Part shown: positions 1-7,461 of the stretch, one piece after another
Numbering within the stretch: position 1 is the stretch's first letter
How the letters are laid out: each line of letters opens with the position of its first letter
Assembly (NCBI GenBank): GCA_947452755.1
Contig: CANGDT010000014.1
Coordinates: 1-43,274 of the forward strand
Source of the DNA: Actinomycetota bacterium
GTDB lineage: Bacteria > Actinomycetota > Actinomycetes > S36-B12 > UBA5976
Direction of reading: 5' to 3'
DNA length: 43,274 bases
Program-made: the position numbers and the translations under genes
The notes under the pieces: model-generated
The model's input: only the letters and a program-made list of their open reading frames with translations
What the model was told of the DNA's origin: nothing
Databases searched by the model: none

Positions 1-654
1 GAGCGCACGCAGGAGGAAAAGGATGCAGATGGGGGCTATCGCGAGGTCGCGCGCGATTCACGTTTTATGCGTCTTGCTTTTGCAAAATTCTTTTTGATGC
101 TCTTTGGGTATGCCTCACTTGATGCTGGCCTGCCTGCGTTGCTCACTACTTATGGCGGACTGTCGGTCAAAATGCTTGGTCCTATTTGGGCATTTAACAC
201 TGCTGTCATTGTGATTGGTCAGGTCTTTGTGCTTAATCGACTTGAAGGTCGTAGTCGTACTCGCCTGCTCACTGTTGTTGCTGTGTTGTTTGCCGTTTCA
301 TGGTTGTTTGTTGGAGTCGGTATGAATTACCCTCAGGTCACTTTTGAACTTGCAGCTTTCGGCATGGTGATTTTTGCGTGTGGGGAAATGATTTGGTCGT
401 CGGTTGGACCGACTTTGACAAACGATCTCGCACCGGAGCATCTGCGTGGTCGCTACAACGCAGTGGATGGGTTGACGTGGGTTGCAGCGGGGGCACTGGG
501 TCCGATTATTTCTGGACTAATGCTTGAGCATGCGTGGTATCGACAGTGGATTGCTTTGATTGTCGTTGGTTTGGGTGTGGCTGGCGTGCTCAGTTTGCGG
601 TTACGCCGGCATCTGACCGCCGAGCAGGATGGACTTGTTGCTGCGGACGCTTAG
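1..654 (+). CDS. MFS transporter, C-terminal half (5' end outside window)
   Basis: The reading frame is open from base 1 and ends in TAG, giving 217 residues of a larger protein. The first 22 or so residues are charged and fit the central cytoplasmic loop of a major facilitator. They are followed by about six hydrophobic segments, as expected for TM7-TM12, with a short charged tail. A basic loop (LNRLEGRSRTR) sits between segments, where MFS proteins carry their repeat-conserved loop. The substrate cannot be told from this half. The internal ATG at 67 is unlikely to be the start, because the upstream codons fit the family and no ribosome site precedes it. It lies upstream of dnaB and is separated from it by a 295-base spacer with its own promoter. 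Confidence 0.8.
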   Translation, partial: ERTQEEKDADGGYREVARDSRFMRLAFAKFFLMLFGYASLDAGLPALLTTYGGLSVKMLGPIWAFNTAVIVIGQVFVLNRLEGRSRTRLLTVVAVLFAVSWLFVGVGMNYPQVTFELAAFGMVIFACGEMIWSSVGPTLTNDLAPEHLRGRYNAVDGLTWVAAGALGPIISGLMLEHAWYRQWIALIVVGLGVAGVLSLRLRRHLTAEQDGLVAADA

Positions 655-801
655 TGGCAGAAATATTCTTTTTGCCCACAGGGTGTGCACAGAATATCTC
701 AATAAAATCAAGGGATTTTGGCACTGAAGGCATCGACTGCACAGGTTGTCCCCAACGCAATACCCAATAGATACGGCGTTTTCCCCACTTTGTCCCCATA
801 G

Positions 802-810
802 TTATCCACA
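802..810 (+). promoter_or_regulatory. DnaA box upstream of dnaB promoter
   Basis: The 9-mer TTATCCACA matches the strict DnaA-box consensus exactly. It lies 7 bases upstream of the proposed dnaB -35 element. Looser relatives (TTGCCCACA at 672-680, TGTGCACAG at 684-692) occur in the same 655-949 spacer. Seen in sequence; binding by DnaA is inference. Confidence 0.55.
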
Positions 811-817
811 GGAAAGA

Positions 818-846
818 TTGTCCATGTCAGCGTGGACCTTTACAGT
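818..846 (+). promoter_or_regulatory. Predicted dnaB promoter
   Basis: A -35-like TTGTCC (818-823) is followed after 17 bases by TACAGT (841-846), which fits the actinobacterial TANNNT -10 form. Transcription would begin near 853, leaving a leader of about 97 bases before dnaB. An inverted repeat GTCCATG/CGTGGAC (820-826/831-837) overlaps the -35 and spacer and could be an operator. Confidence 0.45.
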
Positions 847-855
847 CAAAGTGTG

Positions 856-886
856 AGGAAAGGCCTGGCTTTTAGGCCAGATTCCT
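856..886 (+). promoter_or_regulatory. Stem-loop at the start of the dnaB leader
   Basis: AGGAA (856-860) pairs with TTCCT (882-886), and GGCCT (862-866) pairs with AGGCC (874-878), around a small asymmetric internal loop. If transcription starts near 853 this hairpin is at the very 5' end of the mRNA. No T-run follows, so it is not an intrinsic terminator. It could stabilise the message or serve as a control element. Confidence 0.35.
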
Positions 887-949
887 ACCAAACAACTGCA
901 CCACACGAGCTCGATGTGTGCACGACAAACGAAAGGTGAGATTGCCGTA

Positions 950-2305
950 ATGAGCGTTGCTGAATTTCCACGAAATGCTCAAGACAATCAAGCCCTTGTC
1001 CCGCCACAAGATCTGGCTTCCGAACAATCTGTTTTGGGTGCAATGCTGCTCAGCAAAGACGCAATCGCAGATGTTATTGAAACACTTCGCGAAGTAGATT
1101 TTTACAAACCAGCTCACGCAACAATTTACGGCGCAATCCTCGACATTTATGGCCGTGGCGAACCGGCTGATGCAATCACAATTTCGAACTATTTAACAAA
1201 GCAAGGTGCACTGTCCAACGTTGGCGGCGCCGCTTACCTACACACACTTGTTGCTAGCGTGCCAACCGCAGCAAACGCCTCTTATTACGCACGCATCGTT
1301 ACAGAAAGTGCAATCCTTCGCCGCTTGGTTGAAGCTGGTACGCGCATCGCACAGATGGGTTACAGCGGCGACGCTGAAGTGGACTTGCTCGTTGATCGTG
1401 CACAAGCGGAAGTTTATGAAGTTACATCGCGACGCACTTCCGAGGACTACGCACCACTTTCGGAAATCATGCCAATCGCGTTGGAAGAAATCGAAGCAAT
1501 CGAAAGTCATGGTGGCGCACTTTCAGGTGTACCAACAGGATTCGCACGCCTTGATGAAGTGACTCACGGTTTACATGGTGGACAATTCGTCATCGTGGCG
1601 GCCCGACCTGCAATGGGAAAGTCAACACTTGGTTTGGATCTAGCGCGTTCTGCAAGTATCAAGAACGGCATGACCTCGGCAATTTTCTCTCTTGAAATGA
1701 GCCGCAACGAAATCGTCATGCGTCTTCTCAGCGCTGAAGCCAGCGTGGCGTTGAACCACATGCGCGCGGGAACACTTGGCGAAGCGGATTGGGATCGATT
1801 GGCAAAGAAGATGGGTCAGGTTAGCGAAGCCCCGTTATTCATCGATGACTCACCAAACATGACGATGATGGAAATCCGCGCGAAAGCACGTCGACTTAAG
1901 CAACGATTCGATCTGAAATTACTTGTCATTGATTACCTGCAGTTGATGTCTAGTGGTCGCAAAGTTGAAAGTCGCCAAGTAGAAGTTTCAGAATTTTCAC
2001 GATCGCTGAAATTGCTCGCAAAAGAACTCGATATTCCTGTGGTGGCATTAAGCCAGCTGAATCGTGGCGCTGAACAACGTCAAGACAAGCGCCCAATGCT
2101 CTCTGACCTACGTGAATCAGGCTCCCTGGAACAGGATGCCGACATGGTTATTTTGTTGCACCGTGAAGACGCCTACGAACGTGAATCAACACGAGCCGGT
2201 GAGGCAGACTTCATTTTGGCCAAGCACCGCAACGGTCCTACGGACACAATTAGTGTGGCGTTCCAAGGTCACTACAGTCGCTTCGCAGACATGGCCAACA
2301 CCTAG
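950..2305 (+). CDS. dnaB: Replicative DNA helicase DnaB
   Basis: This is the hexameric replicative helicase that unwinds DNA at the fork and works with DnaG. The 451-residue protein has the DnaB N-terminal domain (about 20-125), then the RecA-like motor. Visible motifs are Walker A (ARPAMGKST), the SLEMS motif, Walker B (LLVIDYLQLM), the LSQLNR segment and the arginine-finger region SGSLEQDAD. The length is normal for the family and there is no intein. I chose ATG 950 because AAAGGTGAG (932-940) sits at the right distance. The upstream in-frame ATG at 914 has no ribosome site. The gene has its own promoter, a nearby DnaA box and a leader hairpin. In many actinobacteria dnaB follows rplI and a transporter gene, which fits the MFS gene upstream. 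Confidence 0.97.
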   Translation: MSVAEFPRNAQDNQALVPPQDLASEQSVLGAMLLSKDAIADVIETLREVDFYKPAHATIYGAILDIYGRGEPADAITISNYLTKQGALSNVGGAAYLHTLVASVPTAANASYYARIVTESAILRRLVEAGTRIAQMGYSGDAEVDLLVDRAQAEVYEVTSRRTSEDYAPLSEIMPIALEEIEAIESHGGALSGVPTGFARLDEVTHGLHGGQFVIVAARPAMGKSTLGLDLARSASIKNGMTSAIFSLEMSRNEIVMRLLSAEASVALNHMRAGTLGEADWDRLAKKMGQVSEAPLFIDDSPNMTMMEIRAKARRLKQRFDLKLLVIDYLQLMSSGRKVESRQVEVSEFSRSLKLLAKELDIPVVALSQLNRGAEQRQDKRPMLSDLRESGSLEQDADMVILLHREDAYERESTRAGEADFILAKHRNGPTDTISVAFQGHYSRFADMANT

Positions 2306-2348
2306 GGCACAATTAACCTAGATTCAACGCCGCATCTGAGGAGCAATT

Positions 2349-3722
2349 GTGTCCACCACTGGAACAAAGATCGATCGAGCACGTTTAGCTGAACTTCTAG
2401 TTCGTGAACGTGAGACTTACGCGGCAAACAATCCAAAGTCTGCTGCGTTATATGCCCAGGCAGACAATCTTTTCGGTGGCGTTCCGATGACCTGGATGAA
2501 CAAATGGTCGGGCGGATTTCCTCTTTATCTTCAGACAGCGCACGGCAACCGAATTACCGACGTGGACGGCCACACATATATTGACTTCGCGCTCGGCGAC
2601 ACAGGCGCGATGGCTGGCCACTCGCCAGATGCAAGCACCAAGGCCATTGTTAAACGCATGGTTGACGACGGTGGCATCACCACGATGCTTCCAACGGCAG
2701 ATGCCCAATGGGTTGGCGCAGAACTTACCCGTAGATTCGGGCTCCCACTTTGGTCGTTTACGTTGACTGCAACGGATGCCAACCGTTGGGCAATCCGATT
2801 GGCGCGATTAGCGACCGGAAAATCAAAGATTCTAGTTTTTGCATATTGCTATCACGGCTCAGTCGATGAAGCCTTTGCTGTACCGGGACCTGATGGTCAG
2901 GCAGTAGCGCGACCTGGAAACGTGGCACCGCCTGTGGCTTTGGATGCCACCACACGCGTTGTGGAATTTAATGACCTAGCGGCCGTTGAGCGGGCACTGG
3001 CCGAAGGTGACGTGGCTGCGATTCTGACCGAACCTGCCTTAACCAACATCGGCATTGTTTTACCCGAGCCTGGTTTCCTTGAAGGCTTGCGAGAGCTCGC
3101 AACTAGATATGGTGCGCTGTTGATGATTGATGAGACGCACACAATTTCAGCTGGTCCTGGTGGCATGACTTTGCGTGATGGACTTCAGCCTGACATTTTT
3201 ATTATTGGTAAATCAATTGGTGCTGGCATTCCGTCGGGGGCTTATGGACTTTCTCTCGAGGTTGCTCAGGCAATCCAGTCACATCGTGAAGCTGACCTTG
3301 TTGATGTAGGCGGTGTTGGTGGAACACTTGCAGGTAACTCGCTTTCGATGGCGGCTATTCGCGCAACTTTGGGTGAGGTACTCACTGACCAGGCGTTTGA
3401 AGAAATGATTGCGTTGTGCACCACATACACACAAGACGTGAATGACATTCTTATTCGCTATGACGTGCCATGGAGCATTTCACAGTTAGGTGCACGGGCG
3501 GAGTATCGCTTTACAAGTCCAGCTCCCGTGAACGGATCAGAGTCGGCCGCAAAGAGCGATGACGAACTCGATGAATACATGCACCTGTACATGTGCAACC
3601 GCGGAATTTTGATGACGCCGTTCCACAACATGGCGCTGATGTGCCCATCAACATCACTTGATGATGTGAAGCGCCATACGGAACTCTTCGAGATCGCGAT
3701 TCAAGAGCTAGTTGCTTCGTAA
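2349..3722 (+). CDS. Class III (glutamate-1-semialdehyde-type) aminotransferase
   Basis: This is a PLP enzyme of fold type I, class III, with 457 residues. The PLP-binding aspartate is in LLMIDETHT (D261) and the Schiff-base lysine in IIGKSIGAG (K288). The aromatic stacking site is near FAYCYHG (166-170), and the phosphate-cup region reads TATDAN rather than the common GSEAN. This combination is typical of a class III subgroup usually annotated as aspartate aminotransferase family. It is not a biosynthetic HemL, whose motifs differ. The substrate is unknown. Start GTG 2349 is preceded by GAGGAG (2338-2343). A TAGATT box (2319-2324) in the 43-base gap after dnaB may be a -10. The PP2C gene follows after 16 bases. 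Confidence 0.85.
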   Translation: MSTTGTKIDRARLAELLVRERETYAANNPKSAALYAQADNLFGGVPMTWMNKWSGGFPLYLQTAHGNRITDVDGHTYIDFALGDTGAMAGHSPDASTKAIVKRMVDDGGITTMLPTADAQWVGAELTRRFGLPLWSFTLTATDANRWAIRLARLATGKSKILVFAYCYHGSVDEAFAVPGPDGQAVARPGNVAPPVALDATTRVVEFNDLAAVERALAEGDVAAILTEPALTNIGIVLPEPGFLEGLRELATRYGALLMIDETHTISAGPGGMTLRDGLQPDIFIIGKSIGAGIPSGAYGLSLEVAQAIQSHREADLVDVGGVGGTLAGNSLSMAAIRATLGEVLTDQAFEEMIALCTTYTQDVNDILIRYDVPWSISQLGARAEYRFTSPAPVNGSESAAKSDDELDEYMHLYMCNRGILMTPFHNMALMCPSTSLDDVKRHTELFEIAIQELVAS

Positions 3723-3726
3723 GGCT

Positions 3727-3732
3727 TAAAGT
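3727..3732 (+). promoter_or_regulatory. -10 box for leaderless PP2C gene
   Basis: TAAAGT is followed by exactly six bases and then the GTG start at 3739. A TANNNT box with this spacing places the transcription start on the first base of the start codon, as in mycobacterial leaderless genes. Confidence 0.5.
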
Positions 3733-3738
3733 AAGAGG

Positions 3739-4860
3739 GTGACTCTTCGCCGCCGCTTACAAATTTTGGTTGCTGTTTTAGCGACCGCTGGTGTGTTGTC
3801 AAGCTATTGGGTATTCCGCCTCAATGTTCGGCATCTGAAACTTAACGAAGGTTCAGTTTCAGATGCACTCTTTAGCGAGATGCTCGGTGCATTCATTAGT
3901 GCGGCGCTCGTGCTCATTGGCGTAGTTGTGTTGGTGTGGGTTTATCTGGAGCGATACGTTATTAATCCACTAGAAGAATTACGCAACGAACTTCGTGCGG
4001 TTGCCAGTGGCGACATTCACCAAATTATCGAAGTATCCATGCCAGTAGAAATTTCGCGCGCCGCCCAAGATGCAGAAAATATGCGACGCAGCTTGGTGGC
4101 CCAGATTGACCGCACTCGCGAAGCCGAACAGGGGATAGCCGATAACGCCCCACTCGTGTCACATGTGCGCGGCGCACTCACAGCAACACGACTCGAAGGT
4201 GTGCATGACAGCATCAACGTTGCTGGATTTACCCGCCCAGCGAGCGGAATGATTGCAGGTGACTGGTGGGATTGCATTGACGTTCCGGGTGGAGTGGGTA
4301 TCGCACTTGTTGATGTGATGGGTCACGGTCCGCAAGCGGGAGTAACAGGGTTACAAATCAAATCAGTTTTGAACGCGGGTCTAGCAAGTGGCGTGCCAAT
4401 GGATCAGTTGCTGAGGCGCATTTCTGACGATTTGTCATCGGTGGATTCACTATTAGCAAGCGCTTTCGTTGCCGTCATTCCTGATGATGTAAACCACCCG
4501 ATGATCTGGATAAACGCCGGTCACCCAGCCGCTTTACTCCAAACTCAGGCGGGAATTCAGCGATTAGAGAGTTCGGGACCAGTCTTAGGCGCCCTGGGTA
4601 GTGCCTGGGTGACCCACAGTGCGCACTTACCTGAGGGAAGCAGACTTGTTGTTGTCTCTGATGGTCTTATTGAATCTCGCGATAACAACGGCGTTGAGTT
4701 GGGAATTGCTGGTCTAGAAAAGATGGTGAGCACTCTAGCTCTGGCGATGGACCCAGAAGAGGTCGGCGAACAGATTTCACATTCTGCCCGAGAAGTAAGT
4801 GCGACCTGGGATAAGGATGATGTCACTGTGCTGGCAGTTACGCGTAGGCTCGTCCCGTGA
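3739..4860 (+). CDS. Membrane-bound PP2C/SpoIIE-type serine phosphatase
   Basis: The 373-residue protein starts with a transmembrane helix (about 7-27), a short outer loop and a second helix (about 48-70). A HAMP-like linker follows (about 71-123). The C-terminal SpoIIE/PP2C domain runs from about 150 to 370. Metal-binding aspartates are visible in AGDWWD (D175), VDVMGHG (D192), VVSDGLIES and WDKDDVTVL. Proteins of this design dephosphorylate STAS-domain anti-sigma antagonists in partner switching, and the outer loop or HAMP may sense a signal. A STAS protein with a phosphorylatable serine lies at 26712, which makes it a possible partner (inference). The gene overlaps the next aminotransferase by GTGA. 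A separate leaderless promoter is likely. Confidence 0.88.
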   Translation: MTLRRRLQILVAVLATAGVLSSYWVFRLNVRHLKLNEGSVSDALFSEMLGAFISAALVLIGVVVLVWVYLERYVINPLEELRNELRAVASGDIHQIIEVSMPVEISRAAQDAENMRRSLVAQIDRTREAEQGIADNAPLVSHVRGALTATRLEGVHDSINVAGFTRPASGMIAGDWWDCIDVPGGVGIALVDVMGHGPQAGVTGLQIKSVLNAGLASGVPMDQLLRRISDDLSSVDSLLASAFVAVIPDDVNHPMIWINAGHPAALLQTQAGIQRLESSGPVLGALGSAWVTHSAHLPEGSRLVVVSDGLIESRDNNGVELGIAGLEKMVSTLALAMDPEEVGEQISHSAREVSATWDKDDVTVLAVTRRLVP

Positions 4861-5930
4861 TCAACGAACCACGAGTGAGGCCCTCAATAAGTGAGCTGCC
4901 AGCCTACAAAGCAGGTAAAAAAGTCTCTGGTACAGGAGCCCTTGCGCCCTTCAAGCTTTCAAGCAATGAAAACCCCAATGTGCCGTTACCGTCGGTTCTG
5001 AAAGCAATTGCCGAGGCGGCCGCCGAAATTCATCGGTACCCGGATCCATTCAGCACCCGTTTGGTTGAAGCTTTAGCAACACGTTTTGATGTGGCACCAC
5101 AACACATTGGTGTTGGCACAGGATCCGTTGGTGTGTGTCAACAACTTGTTCAGTCCACCGCTGATGCAGGCGATGAAATTATTTTTGCTTGGCGATCATT
5201 TGAGGCCTATCCAATCATTGCCAAGATTGCTGGCGCTATGTCCGTACAAGTTCCATTACGTGCCGATGGCGGACATGATCTCGATGCAATGTTGGCTGCC
5301 ATCACTGATCGCACGCGACTAATTTTTGTGTGCACTCCAAATAATCCAACGGGCACGATTGTCACGCAAGAAGAAATGGATCACTTCTTAGCCAAGGTCC
5401 CGTCGCACATACTTGTCGTCGTTGACGAGGCTTACGTTGAATTCAATTGCGATAATTCTGCGGTCGATGGAATGAAATGTTTCCGCGAACATACAAATGT
5501 TGGTGTTCTTCGCACTTTTTCAAAGGCTTACGGTCTGGCCGCACTGCGAGTCGGTTTCTTTATTGGACCAGAAAATGTTGCACAGGCTGTACGAATGACG
5601 GCCGTTCCTTTTGGTGTGTCCTCTATCGCGGAGGCCGCAGCGATTGCATCTTTAAATGCTGAGGATGAATTACTTACACGAGTCAACGAACTTGTTGCGC
5701 GCCGCGCCTGGTTCACTGACAACCTCGATGAATTAGGCATCAGTTACTTGTCAAGTCAGGCGAACTTTGTGTGGTTGCCCCTGGGCCAGCACACTGAACA
5801 CTTTGCGACCTTGTGCGAACAGCAAGCAGTTTCAGTGCGCCCATTCTTTGGCGAAGGTGTTCGGATTTCCATTGGCGAACAAGAACCCCTTGAACGCATT
5901 TTAGTTTTACTTAAAGAGCTGGACTCTTAA
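4857..5930 (+). CDS. hisC: Histidinol-phosphate/aromatic aminotransferase
   Basis: This is a PLP-dependent class I/II aminotransferase of the HisC family, 357 residues, a usual length. Family residues are visible: YPDP near residue 61, the PNNPTG loop (161-166), D190 and Y193 of the cofactor site, and K223 in the RTFSKAYGLA motif. Family members transfer an amino group from glutamate to imidazole-acetol phosphate (histidine synthesis) or to phenylpyruvate. It is not next to other his genes, so it could be the second, aromatic-type copy common in actinobacteria; sequence alone does not decide. The GTG start overlaps the stop of the PP2C gene (GTGA), so translation is probably coupled. Its last 20 bases overlap the convergent EamA gene. 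Confidence 0.85.
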   Translation: MINEPRVRPSISELPAYKAGKKVSGTGALAPFKLSSNENPNVPLPSVLKAIAEAAAEIHRYPDPFSTRLVEALATRFDVAPQHIGVGTGSVGVCQQLVQSTADAGDEIIFAWRSFEAYPIIAKIAGAMSVQVPLRADGGHDLDAMLAAITDRTRLIFVCTPNNPTGTIVTQEEMDHFLAKVPSHILVVVDEAYVEFNCDNSAVDGMKCFREHTNVGVLRTFSKAYGLAALRVGFFIGPENVAQAVRMTAVPFGVSSIAEAAAIASLNAEDELLTRVNELVARRAWFTDNLDELGISYLSSQANFVWLPLGQHTEHFATLCEQQAVSVRPFFGEGVRISIGEQEPLERILVLLKELDS

Positions 5931-6834
5931 CGCTTTCTGATCGAACAACCAATGCGACGCTAGCAACAACTAACGTGCCGCCAATGATGATTGTTGTTGT
6001 CAACTTTTCATGAAATAACAACATGCTGAGTCCAACTGCAACGACAGGGTTGACATAGGCGTAGGTAGACACCAATGAAATGGGTGCGTTACCAAGAAGC
6101 CAAGTGAAGGTTGTGTATCCAACAAGCGAACCAATAACTACTAAATACAACCAGCCAAGTTTTGATCGGGTTGAAGCGTCCAACAGCGCACCAAATGATT
6201 CATGGCGCACGGTGCCGGCAATAAAGAGGACAACGCTAGCAATCAGCATTTCGTAGGTACTCAGCACAAGCGGATTCTTAGGAGTGTCCAGGCGAGGAGT
6301 GATGAATGACCCAAAGGCCCAACTGACATTGCCAAGCAAAATCATGAACATCCAAAAGTTAACGTTCATACCTTCGGAGTGAGGACGAGCCACTGTATGA
6401 CCAGGTAGCAGAATCAAACCGATGCCAATAAATCCTGCTACAAGACCAAAAATAGTTTTTGCACTGGGGCGATCATTTGTGACTGTGCGAAAAAAGGCAG
6501 TCCACAACGGCATTGCCGCAACGATGAGGGAACTTACACCGACTGGTACAACTTTTTCCGCGATTGAAAGATTGCCCAAACCAACAGCAAGAAGCAAAGT
6601 ACCCAGTGTGGTGGCACTCATCAATTGGCGAGCGGTAATTCGAAACTCACTGAATCCGGAACGCACAGCGATTCCTAACCCAAGCAAAATACCAGCAAAG
6701 GCGAATCGGCTTGCCATTGAATATTCCGATGGCATCGTTTCAATTGTGTAAGCGATCGCAATGTATGTCGTGCCCCATGCGATGTACATAGTCAAAAGGC
6801 CAAGCGCAACTTTGGTGCTGTGCTGCGCGCTCAT
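5911..6834 (-). CDS. EamA/DMT-family transporter
   Basis: The 307-residue protein has about ten hydrophobic segments in two repeats, the EamA (drug/metabolite exporter, RhaT-like) layout. An early MYIAWGTTYIAI stretch and a later LVGYTTFTWLLGNAP segment are typical of the two halves. It probably exports an amino acid or other small metabolite; the substrate is unknown. The ATG at 6834 follows a TAGTCT box with a six-base gap and no ribosome site, pointing to a leaderless message. The 3' end overlaps hisC by 20 bases, so no separate terminator fits between the two genes. Confidence 0.88.
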   Translation of the reverse strand: MSAQHSTKVALGLLTMYIAWGTTYIAIAYTIETMPSEYSMASRFAFAGILLGLGIAVRSGFSEFRITARQLMSATTLGTLLLAVGLGNLSIAEKVVPVGVSSLIVAAMPLWTAFFRTVTNDRPSAKTIFGLVAGFIGIGLILLPGHTVARPHSEGMNVNFWMFMILLGNVSWAFGSFITPRLDTPKNPLVLSTYEMLIASVVLFIAGTVRHESFGALLDASTRSKLGWLYLVVIGSLVGYTTFTWLLGNAPISLVSTYAYVNPVVAVGLSMLLFHEKLTTTIIIGGTLVVASVALVVRSESVKSPAL

Positions 6835-6840
6835 GGTGTC

Positions 6841-6846
6841 AGACTA
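6841..6846 (-). promoter_or_regulatory. -10 box for leaderless EamA gene
   Basis: Read on the minus strand this is TAGTCT, six bases before the ATG at 6834. The upstream part of the promoter falls in the short tandem repeats at 6847-6884. Confidence 0.5.
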
Positions 6847-6884
6847 CGCGCACTGCAGTGAACATCGCGCACTGCAATCAACAT
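6847..6884. repeat. Two-copy 19-bp tandem repeat
   Basis: Copies at 6847-6865 and 6866-6884 both begin CGCGCACTGCA and end AACAT, and differ at only a few bases. They sit directly upstream of the EamA -10 box, so they cover the likely -35 region. Confidence 0.7.
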
Positions 6885-6906
6885 TGCCGTTGGAGGTGAA
6901 CATCCT

Positions 6907-6947
6907 GTCGGGAGTACCTTGCGTCGGGAGTACCTTGCGTCGGGAGT
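6907..6947. repeat. 16-bp tandem repeat, about 2.5 copies
   Basis: The unit GTCGGGAGTACCTTGC occurs at 6907-6922 and 6923-6938. A third partial copy (GTCGGGAGT) at 6939-6947 ends one base before the stop codon of the GatB/YqeY gene. The full copies are identical, which suggests recent slippage. The repeat is not coding in any gene I recognise. Confidence 0.85.
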
Positions 6948-6948
6948 G

Positions 6949-7407
6949 TTAGGCGGAGGCGAGCAGAGTCTTAACAAGGGCAGCGACTTCGCTGCCGTCC
7001 GCGCGACCAGCTACCTGTGGCGTCACTAACTTCATGACTGCACCCATTCCGCTAGGACCTTGTGCACCTGATTCGGCAATGGCCTTCTGAATTATTTGAG
7101 TAATTTCATCAGTGGAAAGCGCTTCAGGGAGGTAGCCCTGAATGATTGCCAATTCGGCACGCTCTTTGTCGGCTAGCTCCGGACGCTTTGCGTCATCATA
7201 AGCAGTGGCTGCCTCGCGGCGTTTTTTTGCTTCACGGGTTAGGACTGTAACGACATCTTGGTCAGTGAGTTCACGGGCAACCTTGCCGGCGACCTCTTCG
7301 TTTGTTATGGCGGCAAGAACCATACGCAATGTTCCTGAGGAAATGGAATCCTTTGCGCGAATCGCAACGGTTAAATCGGCGTGCAATTGTTCTTTAAGTG
7401 AAGTCAT
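6949..7407 (-). CDS. GatB/YqeY domain-containing protein
   Basis: The 152-residue protein is the stand-alone YqeY type. The N-terminal helical part (MTSLKEQLHADLTVAIRAKD) and the C-terminal YqeY tail (GYLPEALS, then GPSGMGAVMKLV) match the tail domain of the GatB amidotransferase subunit, which binds tRNA. The function of the free-standing form is not well settled; it is thought to relate to tRNA-dependent amidation. Such genes lie near ponA2 in mycobacteria, as here. The ATG follows GACAAT with a six-base spacer and also a GAAGG, so it may be leaderless or weakly led. The stop codon abuts the tandem repeat at 6907-6947. Confidence 0.9.
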   Translation of the reverse strand: MTSLKEQLHADLTVAIRAKDSISSGTLRMVLAAITNEEVAGKVARELTDQDVVTVLTREAKKRREAATAYDDAKRPELADKERAELAIIQGYLPEALSTDEITQIIQKAIAESGAQGPSGMGAVMKLVTPQVAGRADGSEVAALVKTLLASA

Positions 7408-7461
7408 GCCTTCATTGTCGCAGAACTACTCACCACTTCATCAACAGGCGATACTAAACAC

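Noticed and set aside
655-949. Replication origin because of the DnaA box and dnaB
   Set aside because: Only one perfect box is present, there is no AT-rich unwinding element, and dnaA/dnaN are not adjacent. A promoter-linked box is the simpler reading.
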